Of a stretch of DNA of 34,919 nucleotides, positions 1 through 7,739 are shown one piece after another. Source of the DNA: Limnochordia bacterium (lineage in GTDB: Bacteria; Bacillota; Limnochordia; Darwinibacteriales; SLO01). A program made the translations under genes and the position numbers. The DNA is taken from assembly GCA_007132635.1 (NCBI GenBank), contig SLOG01000019.1, positions 1-34,919 on the forward strand, given 5' to 3'. The notes below the pieces were generated by a model. That model was not told the origin of the DNA, did not search any database, and saw only the letters and a list, made by a program, of their open reading frames with translations. Each line of letters opens with the position of its first letter. The stretch's first letter is position 1.

Positions 1-171
1 GGCCCCTTCCTTTAGATATGAGGATATAACCTCCACTCAGCAAAGGGAGCGCTCTATACGCTGAGCTCATTGGACGCTTGTTAGACTGCTCCCTCGTCAA
101 TGGGGGGCTGGTCTTGTTGGCAAGCATAGATCCGACTGTACGATTTTAGCCTAATGTATTCTGGTCACAGG

Positions 172-188
172 GACATCGCTCCGATGTC
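172..188. other. Short perfect hairpin
   Basis: GACATCG (172-178), loop CTC, and CGATGTC (182-188) form a 7-bp perfect hairpin. No T-run follows on either strand, so it is not a convincing terminator. Confidence 0.4.
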
Positions 189-207
189 ACACAAGATACA
201 TTTCGCG

Positions 208-238
208 GAAGAAACCCCTTTGGACAAGGGGTTTCTTC
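208..238. other. Perfect 13-bp hairpin upstream of the permease
   Basis: GAAGAAACCCCTT (208-220), loop TGGAC, and AAGGGGTTTCTTC (226-238) form a perfect 13-bp stem. No T-run follows immediately on either strand; the nearest is TTTTTTT at about 258-264. It could be a terminator for an upstream gene, a transcript-stabilising element or part of the permease leader. Confidence 0.5.
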
Positions 239-312
239 GCCTATCAGAAAGGAACGGTTTTTTTCGGTGTATCCTGTGTATCCGCTAATCGACTTCGGCG
301 AGTTCTTGTGGT

Positions 313-1566
313 ATGCTGACGATGAATATGGAGGCAGTTTCCACCACCCACAGTTCGGAAGAAGGTCGCGCCGTGAAGCCACCCGTTCTGCCCCGCGCCA
401 TGATTCCTATCGCTTGCTTTTATGCACTGATCTTCATGAACAACGGGGCATTCAACTCGTATGTCAGTCTCTACTATGCCAGCATCGACTTAACAAACGC
501 AGAGATCGGTCTCTTGACCTCAGTCAGTGCTCTCGTAGCCCTCTTCGCGCAGCCTCTGTGGGGTACCATCAGTGACAGGGCCGCTAGTAAGAATCGTGTT
601 CTCACCCTGCTCGTGATCTGCTCAGCCATCAGCATCTGGTTGACTCCCTTGGCCGGCTCAACACTCTGGCTGCTCTTGATTTTCACGTCCATCTACTACC
701 TGTTCCATTGCGCTGTTAACCCCCTCAGCGATGCCGTCACTCTGGAGATTGCCTCCCGGGAAGGCTTCAGTTTCTCCATTATCCGCACCGTAGGGTCTCT
801 CGGTTTCGCCCTCACGGCTGCTGTCGCAGGACGAGTTATTGAATCCAATATCATGAACATCTTCGTTGCTGTCTCGGTGTTGATGTTCAGCGCGTTCCTG
901 CTTTCGTTCCGTATCCCTGCCGTGGAAGGATACCAAGACCGCCGTCATCCTGTTCGTTTTTGGGAGCTCTTCAGCAGTCCGCAGCTGTGTGTCATCTATA
1001 CATATACATTCCTACTTAGCTGTTCTTTGGGATTTTTCTTTTCGTTCCACTCCATCTATAGTTTGGAGCAAGGTGTGTCGACGACGATTCTGGGAACGGC
1101 TATTATGGTCGGGTCGTTCAGCCAGTTTCCGTTCATGGTCTTTTTTGACCGTATTAACAAGAGGTTCCGGATCGTTGATCTCTTAACCGTGTCTGGGCTT
1201 ATCCTTACCCTCCGCTGGTTTCTGTACTCCACCATTCTTTCACCAGAAACCATCATTCCCATGTGGCTCCTGCACGGAGGCACGTACATTGTCATCTACC
1301 TATGCCTTGCAGACTATGTCCATCGCCACGTTCGCCCAGAACTGCAGGCCAGCGGCCAGATGATGAATGCTGTCATCATCATGGGCATTAGTCGTGCTGC
1401 AGGTAGTGCCCTAGGCGGGGCGGCCGCCCACAGCTTCGGACTGCAAACAGCATTTCTCATGGCTGCCGTGTTGTGCTTCGCTGCAGTTGCGCTTTTTACC
1501 ACCATTGTACGTGGCACCAACCTGTTTCGTCTGCCCGCCTCTAACGAAGTCCGTGGAAAGACATGA
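313..1566 (+). CDS. Major facilitator superfamily permease (MFS_1-like)
   Basis: This is a 417-residue polytopic inner-membrane protein with about twelve hydrophobic segments, the usual size for the major facilitator superfamily. After the second segment the loop reads GTISDRAASKNR, matching the MFS loop 2-3 signature (G-x3-D-R-x3-R/K-R). The N-terminal region (FYALIFMNNGAFNSYVSLYY) resembles the MFS_1-like/sugar-proton symporter branch. The substrate cannot be inferred. ATG at 313 has a weak ribosome site; an in-frame GTG at 373 follows AAGAAGG at good spacing and would give a 397-residue protein that starts just before the first membrane segment. The 3' end overlaps the convergent deacetylase gene by 26 bases. 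The adjacent deacetylase makes a sugar or oligosaccharide substrate possible, but that is inference. Confidence 0.85.
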   Translation: MLTMNMEAVSTTHSSEEGRAVKPPVLPRAMIPIACFYALIFMNNGAFNSYVSLYYASIDLTNAEIGLLTSVSALVALFAQPLWGTISDRAASKNRVLTLLVICSAISIWLTPLAGSTLWLLLIFTSIYYLFHCAVNPLSDAVTLEIASREGFSFSIIRTVGSLGFALTAAVAGRVIESNIMNIFVAVSVLMFSAFLLSFRIPAVEGYQDRRHPVRFWELFSSPQLCVIYTYTFLLSCSLGFFFSFHSIYSLEQGVSTTILGTAIMVGSFSQFPFMVFFDRINKRFRIVDLLTVSGLILTLRWFLYSTILSPETIIPMWLLHGGTYIVIYLCLADYVHRHVRPELQASGQMMNAVIIMGISRAAGSALGGAAAHSFGLQTAFLMAAVLCFAAVALFTTIVRGTNLFRLPASNEVRGKT

Positions 1567-2296
1567 GTTCAATATTCTCTTCCTCCAGAGCAGCCTTCAC
1601 ATCTGCATTCAGCAGCACAGAAAGCTCATCTTCCCTCCGATGCCAAAAATCATCGACGAATTGGTGCTCGGGACTAACGTATCCCGGGTGTGTGACTATC
1701 TCGGTCACCCCGTCGGGAAGGCTTCGCAGCTTCGCTATCAGGGAGTCGACCGTCATAGGACCTTCTGGGAAGTGTTCGGTGTAGTCCGGCATACGTACAG
1801 GTGAACTAGCTAACCAATCATCCAATCCGGGGAGATATCCTGGACGCGGACGCCGGATGGGCAGACTGTGTTCAACAGCCAACTTAACAACCAGCTGCAA
1901 AATGTCCAGCCGTGTCGTACCCATATGTAAATCGAGGTGTGACACCGAGAAGCCGAGATGATACGCCTCCGCAATTTGGGCGCGCAGTTCGTTCTCCACG
2001 TGGCTGATGGAAGACCTCTCGGAAAGTCTCGGGTCAAACCGAAACCAACCATTCTCTGTCACTAAACTAGGCACCTCCGAAACCGGCAGCAAGGGACGGA
2101 AGCAGGTAAGGTTCAAATGCACCCCAACTCCCAGCTCCGGACGAGCTTGACTCAGTGAAGCTGCCAAAAAGCGGCTCGGCATGTTCGTCATAACGCAGGT
2201 GCTCGAAATGACACCAAACCTATGGCCAAAGGCTATCCCCGTAGTCACTCCCTGTGTGACGCCAAAATCGTCTCCATTGATGATCAACTGTTTCAA
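1541..2296 (-). CDS. YdjC/ChbG-family carbohydrate deacetylase
   Basis: This family removes acetyl groups from N-acetylated sugars such as diacetylchitobiose, using a divalent metal in a TIM-barrel-like fold. The protein opens with LIINGDDFGVTQGV, the family's double-Asp metal motif. It then has GVGVHLNLT (metal-binding His), SHLDLHMGTTRL (the HxDxH motif) and EIVTHPGYV near the C-terminus. A longer open frame runs to 2569, but those residues look random. I place the start at the TTG at 2296, eight bases after AAAGGGG, giving 251 residues, the normal family length, with the product beginning MKQLIINGDD. Neighbouring TTG codons at 2299 and 2302 and GTG at 2305 are alternatives. It is divergent from the URO-D-like gene and convergent, with a 26-base overlap, with the permease. 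Confidence 0.85.
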   Translation of the reverse strand: MKQLIINGDDFGVTQGVTTGIAFGHRFGVISSTCVMTNMPSRFLAASLSQARPELGVGVHLNLTCFRPLLPVSEVPSLVTENGWFRFDPRLSERSSISHVENELRAQIAEAYHLGFSVSHLDLHMGTTRLDILQLVVKLAVEHSLPIRRPRPGYLPGLDDWLASSPVRMPDYTEHFPEGPMTVDSLIAKLRSLPDGVTEIVTHPGYVSPEHQFVDDFWHRREDELSVLLNADVKAALEEENIELMSFHGLR

Positions 2297-2407
2297 CAAC
2301 AACACCCCTTTCGAAGAAGACTCGCAGGATATTTCACCGATGGTGACAAACAATCCTTTTAACGGGTTCATCGAAATCCCAAACCGAGTGCCGAAAGGAG
2401 TATACCT

Positions 2408-3487
2408 ATGCAGGCTATGTCCAAGCGAGAACGTGTAGAGGCAGCCATTCAGTTTCAAGAAACAGACCGTGTACCTGTGTACGATATCTTGATCAACGAC
2501 GCCGTCATTGAGTACTTCACAGGTACCTTCCCACCCTACGGAGAGGAAGGAGCCAAGCTGCAGTGCCAAGCCATCGGCCGCATGTTAGATATGACGCGAG
2601 GTGCAGGGGCTTCACCTAGAGAGGAAGGTGAACGCAAAGACGAAGATGGTTTCGTTCACTACCACTACCGCTGGACATCAGGAGGCATTCGCCACCGCCC
2701 CTTTACGGACCTGGCAGGTGCCATGGAATGGCTGAAGAAAGCCAACAGCCGACTCGAGAAGCAGAACAAGTCATTCGACGCCAGGCAGACGGCGGACACA
2801 TTTAAAGAGCGGTTCTCCAAGCTCACCGAATACATCGGGGATGACACGGTCATTCTCCACGGCCAAAGCGGCACCGGCCTCGACCAAGTCCGCTACCTAC
2901 TAGGCCTCGAGTTCTTTTCGTATATCTCAGTCGATGCTCCTCAGCTGCTCTCGGAATATCTCGACTTGGCTACCGACCTGGAAGTCAAGACGATCCACGC
3001 CATCGCTGACCGGCGCCTATCACCCTGCACGCTTACTTATGGTGATATTGCCATCAAGGGCGGCCTGATGCACTCGCCCGCGTGGCTGAAAGCCGAATTT
3101 CTCCCCAGACTCCAGCGTCTCAATGATGCTTGGCACGACCACGACATCCTCTGTCTGTTTCACTCCGATGGGGACTTGATGCCCATCATGCCCGAACTGA
3201 TCGCTACAGGCATCGACGGACTCAACCCGATTGAAACCACGGCTGGCATGGATATCGCTGAAGTGAAGCGTTTGTACGGCGGGCAAGTGTTTCTCACAGG
3301 AGGCATCGACATCAGCACGCTCATGTCGTTCGGAACTCCCGATGAAGTGCGTCAGGAATGCGAACAAGCCATTGCCGCGGCCGGACCCGGCTACTTCATC
3401 GGATCAACGACCGAACTCGACAATGGCTCAAAGCTGGAAAACGTATTGACCATGCTGGAAGTCGCATGGAACAAAAAGCTGAGGTGA
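2408..3487 (+). CDS. Uroporphyrinogen decarboxylase-like protein (COG0407), not HemE
   Basis: This 359-residue protein has a URO-D (PF01208) TIM-barrel fold. The C-terminal half carries typical family blocks: FHSDGDLMPIMPEL, GIDGLNPIETTAGMD, VFLTGGIDIS, and GYFIGSTTELDNGSKLENV. Two absences matter. It lacks the N-terminal RxPVWxMRQAGR block that binds uroporphyrinogen in HemE, and it has HSD where the MtaA/MtbA/CmuA methyltransferases have the zinc-binding HxC. It therefore belongs to the large uncharacterised branch of the family, perhaps a methyl- or carboxyl-transferring enzyme of unknown substrate. The ATG at 2408 follows AAAGGAG at proper spacing; a second ATG lies nine bases on. Four bases separate its stop from the next, paralogous gene. 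Confidence 0.85.
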   Translation: MQAMSKRERVEAAIQFQETDRVPVYDILINDAVIEYFTGTFPPYGEEGAKLQCQAIGRMLDMTRGAGASPREEGERKDEDGFVHYHYRWTSGGIRHRPFTDLAGAMEWLKKANSRLEKQNKSFDARQTADTFKERFSKLTEYIGDDTVILHGQSGTGLDQVRYLLGLEFFSYISVDAPQLLSEYLDLATDLEVKTIHAIADRRLSPCTLTYGDIAIKGGLMHSPAWLKAEFLPRLQRLNDAWHDHDILCLFHSDGDLMPIMPELIATGIDGLNPIETTAGMDIAEVKRLYGGQVFLTGGIDISTLMSFGTPDEVRQECEQAIAAAGPGYFIGSTTELDNGSKLENVLTMLEVAWNKKLR

Positions 3488-3491
3488 CACT

Positions 3492-4589
3492 GTGAACGAA
3501 AGGGAACGATTTCGCGAGACGATGACATTCGGCACACCCGACCGCGTTCCGTATTGGGAATGTGCGTTTTGGCAGGAGACCCTTGAGCGGTGGAAGCGAG
3601 AAGGCCTACCCGAGAACGTTGATCATGCAGAAGCCTCTCTGTGTGACTTCTTCGGCTTCGATCGGAGCTTCGGCGTCTATTTTAGACAAACAATTCCCAT
3701 AAATATAGACCTGGAACCGCCATTCCGGCGTGAACTCCTGTCGGAAGAAGACGGAATCATCACTGAACGCGGCGGCGATGGCGTCATATCTCGCTGGTCG
3801 CCGACCGGTCACTCCACAAGGCAGTTTGTCCGCTTCCCAGTCGAGACCCGGGCTGACTTCCACGAACTGAAACCTCGCCTGCAGCCCGACTCACCTGGCC
3901 GATTCCCGTTAGGCTGGCTGGAGAGCGCCAAGACCCGCCAGTCAGACGGAGCTCCCGTATGCCTGCGAGTCGGGGGGTATTTCGGCTTTGCCCGGAGCCT
4001 CATGGGACTGGAGAACCTGTCGCTCGCGTTTTTCGATCAACCAACGCTGATAGAGGAGATCTTTGCCTATCGGACAGAATACTTGACTCAGCTGCTAGAG
4101 ACAGTGCTGCAGCAGGTGCAGCCTGACTTCGCCGAATTCTGGGAAGACATGGCGTACAAGACGGCGCCGCTTGTTTCCCCGAGCTTGTATCGTCGTCTAG
4201 CCCTCAAACACTACCGCTCAATCACCGACCTCCTAACCAAGTACGGTGTCAATATTATCCTGTTGGACTCGGACGGGCGCATCGACGACCTAATCCCCAT
4301 CTGGATTGATGGCGGCGTGACCTGCGTGTGGCCCTTGGAAGTCGCTGCGGGCATGGACACCCTAAAACTGCGACAGGCTTACGGTAGAAATCTAGGACTC
4401 ATCGGCGGCATTGATAAACGGGTGCTGGCTGCGGACCAAAAGACTATTCGTGATGAAGTTCTACGCGTAATTCCACCTTTGGTGGAGACGGGAGGCTTCA
4501 TACCGACCTGTGACCACGCTGTACCGCCCGACGTACCGTTTTCCAACTACATGTACTATCTGCAGCTCATTCGCGAAATCTGCTGCTGA
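3492..4589 (+). CDS. Second uroporphyrinogen decarboxylase-like protein
   Basis: This 365-residue URO-D-fold protein is encoded four bases after its divergent paralogue, so the two are surely cotranscribed. It starts at GTG 3492 behind GAGGTGAC. The N-terminus RERFRETMTFGTPDRVPYWECAFW has the usual family opening but lacks the HemE substrate-binding arginine block. The core has ILLDSDGRIDDLIPIWIDGG, VWPLEVAAGMD, LGLIGGIDKRVL and the C-terminal FIPTCDHAVPPDVPFSNYMYY, a block common in uncharacterised COG0407 proteins. The position of His in the zinc-binding methyltransferases is Asp here. The function is unknown; the tandem pair may act as a heterodimer or on successive substrates (inference). 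The last 23 bases overlap the convergent secreted-protein gene. Confidence 0.83.
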   Translation: MNERERFRETMTFGTPDRVPYWECAFWQETLERWKREGLPENVDHAEASLCDFFGFDRSFGVYFRQTIPINIDLEPPFRRELLSEEDGIITERGGDGVISRWSPTGHSTRQFVRFPVETRADFHELKPRLQPDSPGRFPLGWLESAKTRQSDGAPVCLRVGGYFGFARSLMGLENLSLAFFDQPTLIEEIFAYRTEYLTQLLETVLQQVQPDFAEFWEDMAYKTAPLVSPSLYRRLALKHYRSITDLLTKYGVNIILLDSDGRIDDLIPIWIDGGVTCVWPLEVAAGMDTLKLRQAYGRNLGLIGGIDKRVLAADQKTIRDEVLRVIPPLVETGGFIPTCDHAVPPDVPFSNYMYYLQLIREICC

Positions 4590-5466
4590 TGGCCGGAGGG
4601 GCTAAGGAACCATCATTCAAGCGGTTCAACCCGGTTCGATAGGGGCTGTAGCTGAGAGCTTCCCAGAAATCTGCAGTAAACTCCGCCTTCCCCGGCAGCA
4701 GCGGCGGCCAAGCGAGTTCTAGAAGCGCCCATGCCTTAGAAGCATGGCCGCTGTAAATCAATTCCAGCAGATAGGCCCAAAAGGGGGCAACCCACTCAAG
4801 GCTTGGATTCTCGAGCAATGCAGCTTGGATCGCGAGACCTTGCTCCAGCAGATCAGCAGCGTCGGGAGGTGGCCGACGCATCAAATGGTCGGCCACGGCA
4901 TAGGCGGTTCCGTCGTAGCACAGCACCACGGCCGGAGCCGGGGACGAGGCGAAGTCTGTCCTCCAATAGGCGAAGGTCCAATCATGGGTCAGAAACTCCA
5001 TAGCGCCGTTCCCCGTGATGTCGGCGAAGTGCGATCCATCGTCGTGACCCCCGCCCAAGGGCCCCAGCGGCCGCAGCTCGGAACCCAGCTCAAATAGGTG
5101 AAAATAGATGCAGCAGTGTGCTCCGCCTGTCCACTCTCGCACCACAAGGTCAGGGACCCCGTTATTCGTGATGTCCTCACCGATGGTCAACGTCGGTACC
5201 TGCTCTTCAGGCAGATACAGATCCTCAGGTGATTGGCCGATCCAAAACCGCCAGCCGCTCTGTCTATGCACCAATGATCCGCTTTGGTATATTTCGAGAT
5301 ACGACTCGGAAAACTCATCCACTTGATAGATGCGTATGTCGTAATCACCATATTGGACGCGAGTCTCTATGCCATCGGCAGTCTCTGCTGCCCCGCAAAA
5401 CGCAGAAACGAGTACGACCAGCAAGCCAGCGAAAGCGCGTACTATACGAGAATGCCGCACCTTCAT
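4567..5466 (-). CDS. Predicted secreted protein with FG-GAP/EF-hand-like repeats
   Basis: A 299-residue protein starting at ATG 5466 behind AGGGGGG (a longer frame to 5508 adds residues before the signal peptide). The N-terminus is MKVRHSRIVR followed by a hydrophobic stretch (AFAGLLVVLVSAFCGA) and then AETADG, a Sec-type signal peptide probably cut after CGA. There is no twin-arginine motif. The mature part has two repeat-like blocks, DITNNGVPDLVVREWTGGAH and DITGNGAMEFLTHD, resembling the Asp-rich loops of integrin-like or dockerin-type repeats. Such GxPDLVV...GGAHCC proteins are known as uncharacterised exported proteins. It follows the N-acetyltransferase by eight bases on the same strand, so the two are probably cotranscribed. 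I do not recognise a function. Confidence 0.75.
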   Translation of the reverse strand: MKVRHSRIVRAFAGLLVVLVSAFCGAAETADGIETRVQYGDYDIRIYQVDEFSESYLEIYQSGSLVHRQSGWRFWIGQSPEDLYLPEEQVPTLTIGEDITNNGVPDLVVREWTGGAHCCIYFHLFELGSELRPLGPLGGGHDDGSHFADITGNGAMEFLTHDWTFAYWRTDFASSPAPAVVLCYDGTAYAVADHLMRRPPPDAADLLEQGLAIQAALLENPSLEWVAPFWAYLLELIYSGHASKAWALLELAWPPLLPGKAEFTADFWEALSYSPYRTGLNRLNDGSLAPPAISSRFRE

Positions 5467-5474
5467 CAACCCCC

Positions 5475-6305
5475 CTATACCTTCTCGGCCGCACAACGAT
5501 GCCACCAATCCATGGACGGCAGATTGATGTCAAAATACCGCACCAGGGCCGCATGGTATGCTGCGGGGGTCTTTGGCTTGAATACTTCAACAGAATCCCC
5601 CGCAAATACGCGGAACTCGTTACCGGACACAGTCACGCGGCCTTCTTTGGTCCGCAAGGCAGCCATCGCCCCCTTAGTAAAGAGCGAGTCCGGAGAGCTC
5701 TCACACCAGTAGTTGGTGGTAGTGAAATCCTTGCCAAGCTGTGGTTCGTCCGTAAAGGAGTACAGCTGACGCCAAGACTCATGGACAAATTCGTACAGTA
5801 TCCAGCCAAAAAACGGCTCCTGCTCCAGTTTGTATGTTTCACTGCCCTGTGTTTGCGGAGTATGCGGAAGCATCTCGATGGGTCGGCGCGGAACGATACC
5901 ACCCACACCTACATCGCATAGGTAGAACCGGCCGTCTACTTCAACCCGGAGCACATGGTGACGTCGTTTGGGAGGTGGATTCGGCTCATCTCGCCAAAAC
6001 CGGGCCATGAGGCTGGTAACCGGATATCCCAGCTCCTCAAGCAGCCAGCGAAACAGAGCATTTAACTCAAAACAGTAGCCGCCGCGCCCATTCTCGACGA
6101 TCTTTCGGTAGAGATCATCGATCTCCAGCGAAAGCGGCACCCCCAGGAGGATATCGAAATTCTCATAGGGGACAGCGTGCAGATGGCTTTCCTGGATCTC
6201 TGCCAGCATCTCCGCCGAGCCGTCAAGACGACCCGAAAACTGTATTCGGTGGAGATACGCCTGCACCCGAAGAGAGGGCTCAATTGTTTGGGACCGAACA
6301 GCCAT
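5475..6305 (-). CDS. Arylamine N-acetyltransferase family protein
   Basis: NAT enzymes transfer acetyl or other acyl groups from CoA to arylamines and hydrazines through a Cys-His-Asp triad. All three residues are visible: Cys78 in RGGYCFELN, His116/117 in RRHHVLRV, and Asp131 in LCDVGVGG. The HAVPYENFDILLG block near residue 50 is also family-typical. The start at ATG 6305, behind GGAGGAGGAAG, gives 276 residues, the usual length; the open frame to 6371 lacks a ribosome site and would overlap tatA. In some actinobacteria homologous enzymes serve as amide synthases or in sterol catabolism, so drug acetylation is not the only option. It sits 16 bases downstream of a tatA copy and eight bases upstream of the secreted-protein gene. 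Confidence 0.87.
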   Translation of the reverse strand: MAVRSQTIEPSLRVQAYLHRIQFSGRLDGSAEMLAEIQESHLHAVPYENFDILLGVPLSLEIDDLYRKIVENGRGGYCFELNALFRWLLEELGYPVTSLMARFWRDEPNPPPKRRHHVLRVEVDGRFYLCDVGVGGIVPRRPIEMLPHTPQTQGSETYKLEQEPFFGWILYEFVHESWRQLYSFTDEPQLGKDFTTTNYWCESSPDSLFTKGAMAALRTKEGRVTVSGNEFRVFAGDSVEVFKPKTPAAYHAALVRYFDINLPSMDWWHRCAAEKV

Positions 6306-6321
6306 CGTCTTCCTCCTCCCG

Positions 6322-6528
6322 TTAGGGCTTGTCTTCAGGCGGTTGAGTCTTAGGCTTCTCGTCCAATGCATCGTCCATCGTATCCTGCATTTCCTTCATC
6401 GACTTCTTGAACTCCCGCAAACCTTGCCCAAGAGAGCGCCCCAGCTCGGGCAGCTTAGCAGGGCCAAACACGATCAACGCAACACCAAGGATCAGAATCA
6501 GCTCCGCAGGGCCAATACGTCCGAACAT
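6322..6528 (-). CDS. tatA: Twin-arginine translocase subunit TatA (copy 3)
   Basis: A 68-residue TatA: a short N-terminal membrane helix (MFGRIGPAELILILGVALIVFG), the hinge motif FGPAKLPELGRSLGQGLREF, an amphipathic helix and a charged tail (DEKPKTQPPEDKP). TatA forms the protein-conducting ring recruited by TatC. The conserved Phe-Gly pair before the hinge is present. GTG at 6531 directly precedes ATG at 6528; I chose the ATG because all three Tat small subunits in this locus begin MFGR, and AGGAGGAG lies upstream. It is separated from tatC by about 240 bases that contain a repeat element, and it leads into the N-acetyltransferase and secreted-protein genes. Confidence 0.9.
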   Translation of the reverse strand: MFGRIGPAELILILGVALIVFGPAKLPELGRSLGQGLREFKKSMKEMQDTMDDALDEKPKTQPPEDKP

Positions 6529-6603
6529 CACCTGTCATCTCCTCCTAATAGCTGTGATCGCATTCCATACAGCCAGTTCTACAGCAAAGCAATAAGCTTA
6601 CTC

Positions 6604-6723
6604 GAAGGCATTTGATTTTCTCGATTTTGACGAAAGCCAGTTTACGCCATTTACCTAAAATGCTAGGTCAACGGCGTGGCGCGATGCCCTCGTCCGTAGA
6701 AAACGGAGAAAATCAACGCCTTC
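6604..6723. repeat. Dispersed hairpin element, copy A
   Basis: A 120-base element related to copies at 8075-8195 and 10958-11046. The ends are imperfect inverted repeats: GAAGGC plus TTGATTTTCTC near 6604-6622 faces GAAAACGGAGAAAATCAACG plus CCTTC at 6699-6723. An inner hairpin pairs ACGCCATTTACC (6644-6655) with GGTCAACGGCGTG (6666-6678) around a TAAAATGCTA loop. It lies between tatC and the third tatA. No transposase and no clear target duplication were seen. Confidence 0.8.
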
Positions 6724-6768
6724 CTAGCCAAGAGAATCCATCTGGGTGCGCTGTCTCGGAGTCAACTG

Positions 6769-7494
6769 CTATTCTTTTTTGGCTTTGCGCCGTCCGATGA
6801 CAATCGCCACGAGCACACTCAACTCAAAGAGAAGAACCATGGGTCCAGCAAGCAGAACCTGGGAGATCAAATCCGGCGGTGACAATACGGCTGCCACGAC
6901 TATGATGGCCAGGTAGATATATTTGCGGTTTCGCTTTAGTCCAGCTGCTGTCAGCAGATTTAGCTGTGTAAGCAGGACCACCACAATAGGCATCTCGAAG
7001 ACAATACCAAAAGACAGTAAAATGGATGTGATGAAACCTACATAACTCGCCACAGAGAACATTGGTTCGACACCAGAGAACGCAATACCGGTAAAAAACT
7101 CAATCGTCAAGGGTAGGATAACAGCATAGGCAAAGACCACGCCGACAGCAAAGAAAAAGACCCCTGCAACCAACGAGATGCCCATGTATAACTTCTCGCG
7201 CCGATGAAGCCCCGGCTTCAGAAACAGCCAGACCTGACCAAGAGTGATGGGAAGCGTAAGCATGATACCGGCTATGATTGATAGTTTGACATACACAAGA
7301 AAGAGTTCTGGCGGAGACAGATAGACAAACCGGAGCCCCTCAGCCGGGCGCATGACGAGCTCCGTAATCTGGCTCACAAATTGATAGCTGAGGATCGTCC
7401 CCGCAAGGATGCTGGCCACCAAGATGATGAGCCGTCGCCGCAGCTCCGCCAGGTGTTCAATGAAGGTGAGCGGCTGCTCCTCACTTTCCCTCAC
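6769..7494 (-). CDS. tatC: Twin-arginine translocase subunit TatC
   Basis: TatC is the six-helix membrane core that recognises twin-arginine signal peptides and recruits TatA. The 241-residue protein has the family landmarks: N-terminal TFIEHLAELRRRLI, then the first-periplasmic-loop region YLSPPELFLVYVKLS, followed by LPLTIEFFTGIAF, VGFITSILLSFGIVFEMPIVVVLL and AVLSPPDLISQVLLAGPMVLLFELSV, ending in a basic tail (GRRKAKKE). The start is GTG 7494 with a modest GGTGAT site, 13 bases after the stop of the short tatA. This is the only TatC in the window and must serve all three TatA/B-like proteins around it. Confidence 0.95.
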   Translation of the reverse strand: MRESEEQPLTFIEHLAELRRRLIILVASILAGTILSYQFVSQITELVMRPAEGLRFVYLSPPELFLVYVKLSIIAGIMLTLPITLGQVWLFLKPGLHRREKLYMGISLVAGVFFFAVGVVFAYAVILPLTIEFFTGIAFSGVEPMFSVASYVGFITSILLSFGIVFEMPIVVVLLTQLNLLTAAGLKRNRKYIYLAIIVVAAVLSPPDLISQVLLAGPMVLLFELSVLVAIVIGRRKAKKE

Positions 7495-7507
7495 AAATCA
7501 CCAACCC

Positions 7508-7687
7508 CTATTCCGACTTCTGCTCTGTTTCGCTCTCATCTTCCGGTGCGCCAGATGAGTGCTCGCGGAACTCGCGGATTGCCTTCCCTAAAGACTGACC
7601 GATAGCCGGCACTTTTGATGGGCCAAAGATTACCAGCACAATGATGAGAATAAGGATTAACTCCATGGGACCGAGTCGTCCAAACAT
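7508..7687 (-). CDS. tatA: Short TatA (copy 2), easily missed
   Basis: This 59-codon gene is below common ORF length cut-offs but clearly real. The translation begins MFGRLGPMELILILIIVLV, then has the TatA hinge IFGPSKVPAIGQSLGKAIREF and a short acidic tail ending QKSE. The ATG at 7687 follows GAGGGAGG with eight-base spacing. It stops 13 bases before tatC, so they are surely cotranscribed. Transmembrane helix, conserved Phe-Gly-Pro hinge and amphipathic helix are complete, but the C-terminal tail is shorter than in most TatA proteins. Confidence 0.92.
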   Translation of the reverse strand: MFGRLGPMELILILIIVLVIFGPSKVPAIGQSLGKAIREFREHSSGAPEDESETEQKSE

Positions 7688-7739
7688 AAGTCTGCCTCCC
7701 TCAAGGTCATTCTGACAAAACCACCGCGGACAGGCGACC

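Larger units (their letters stand above)
1..312. other. Structured intergenic region at window start
   Basis: I find no supportable coding sequence in these 312 bases. The first ~125 bases contain several complementary segments: GAGG 20-23 with CCTC 30-33, CTCAGC 36-41 with GCTGAG 60-65, and a long interrupted stem from 76 to 125 (GCTTG with CAAGC, AGAC with GTCT, CTCCC with GGGGG). Two compact hairpins follow at 172-188 and 208-238. The region could be the 3' part of a structured RNA, an untranslated leader for the downstream permease, or transcript ends of a gene outside the window. I do not recognise a known riboswitch or RNA family. Confidence 0.4.

Noticed and set aside
2408..4589. Assignment of either URO-D-like gene as hemE
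   Set aside because: The uroporphyrinogen-binding N-terminal arginine motif is absent in both, and no haem pathway genes are nearby.
5229..5921. Open frame of 230 codons on the plus strand
   Set aside because: Runs antisense through the secreted-protein and N-acetyltransferase genes, both with clear coding evidence.
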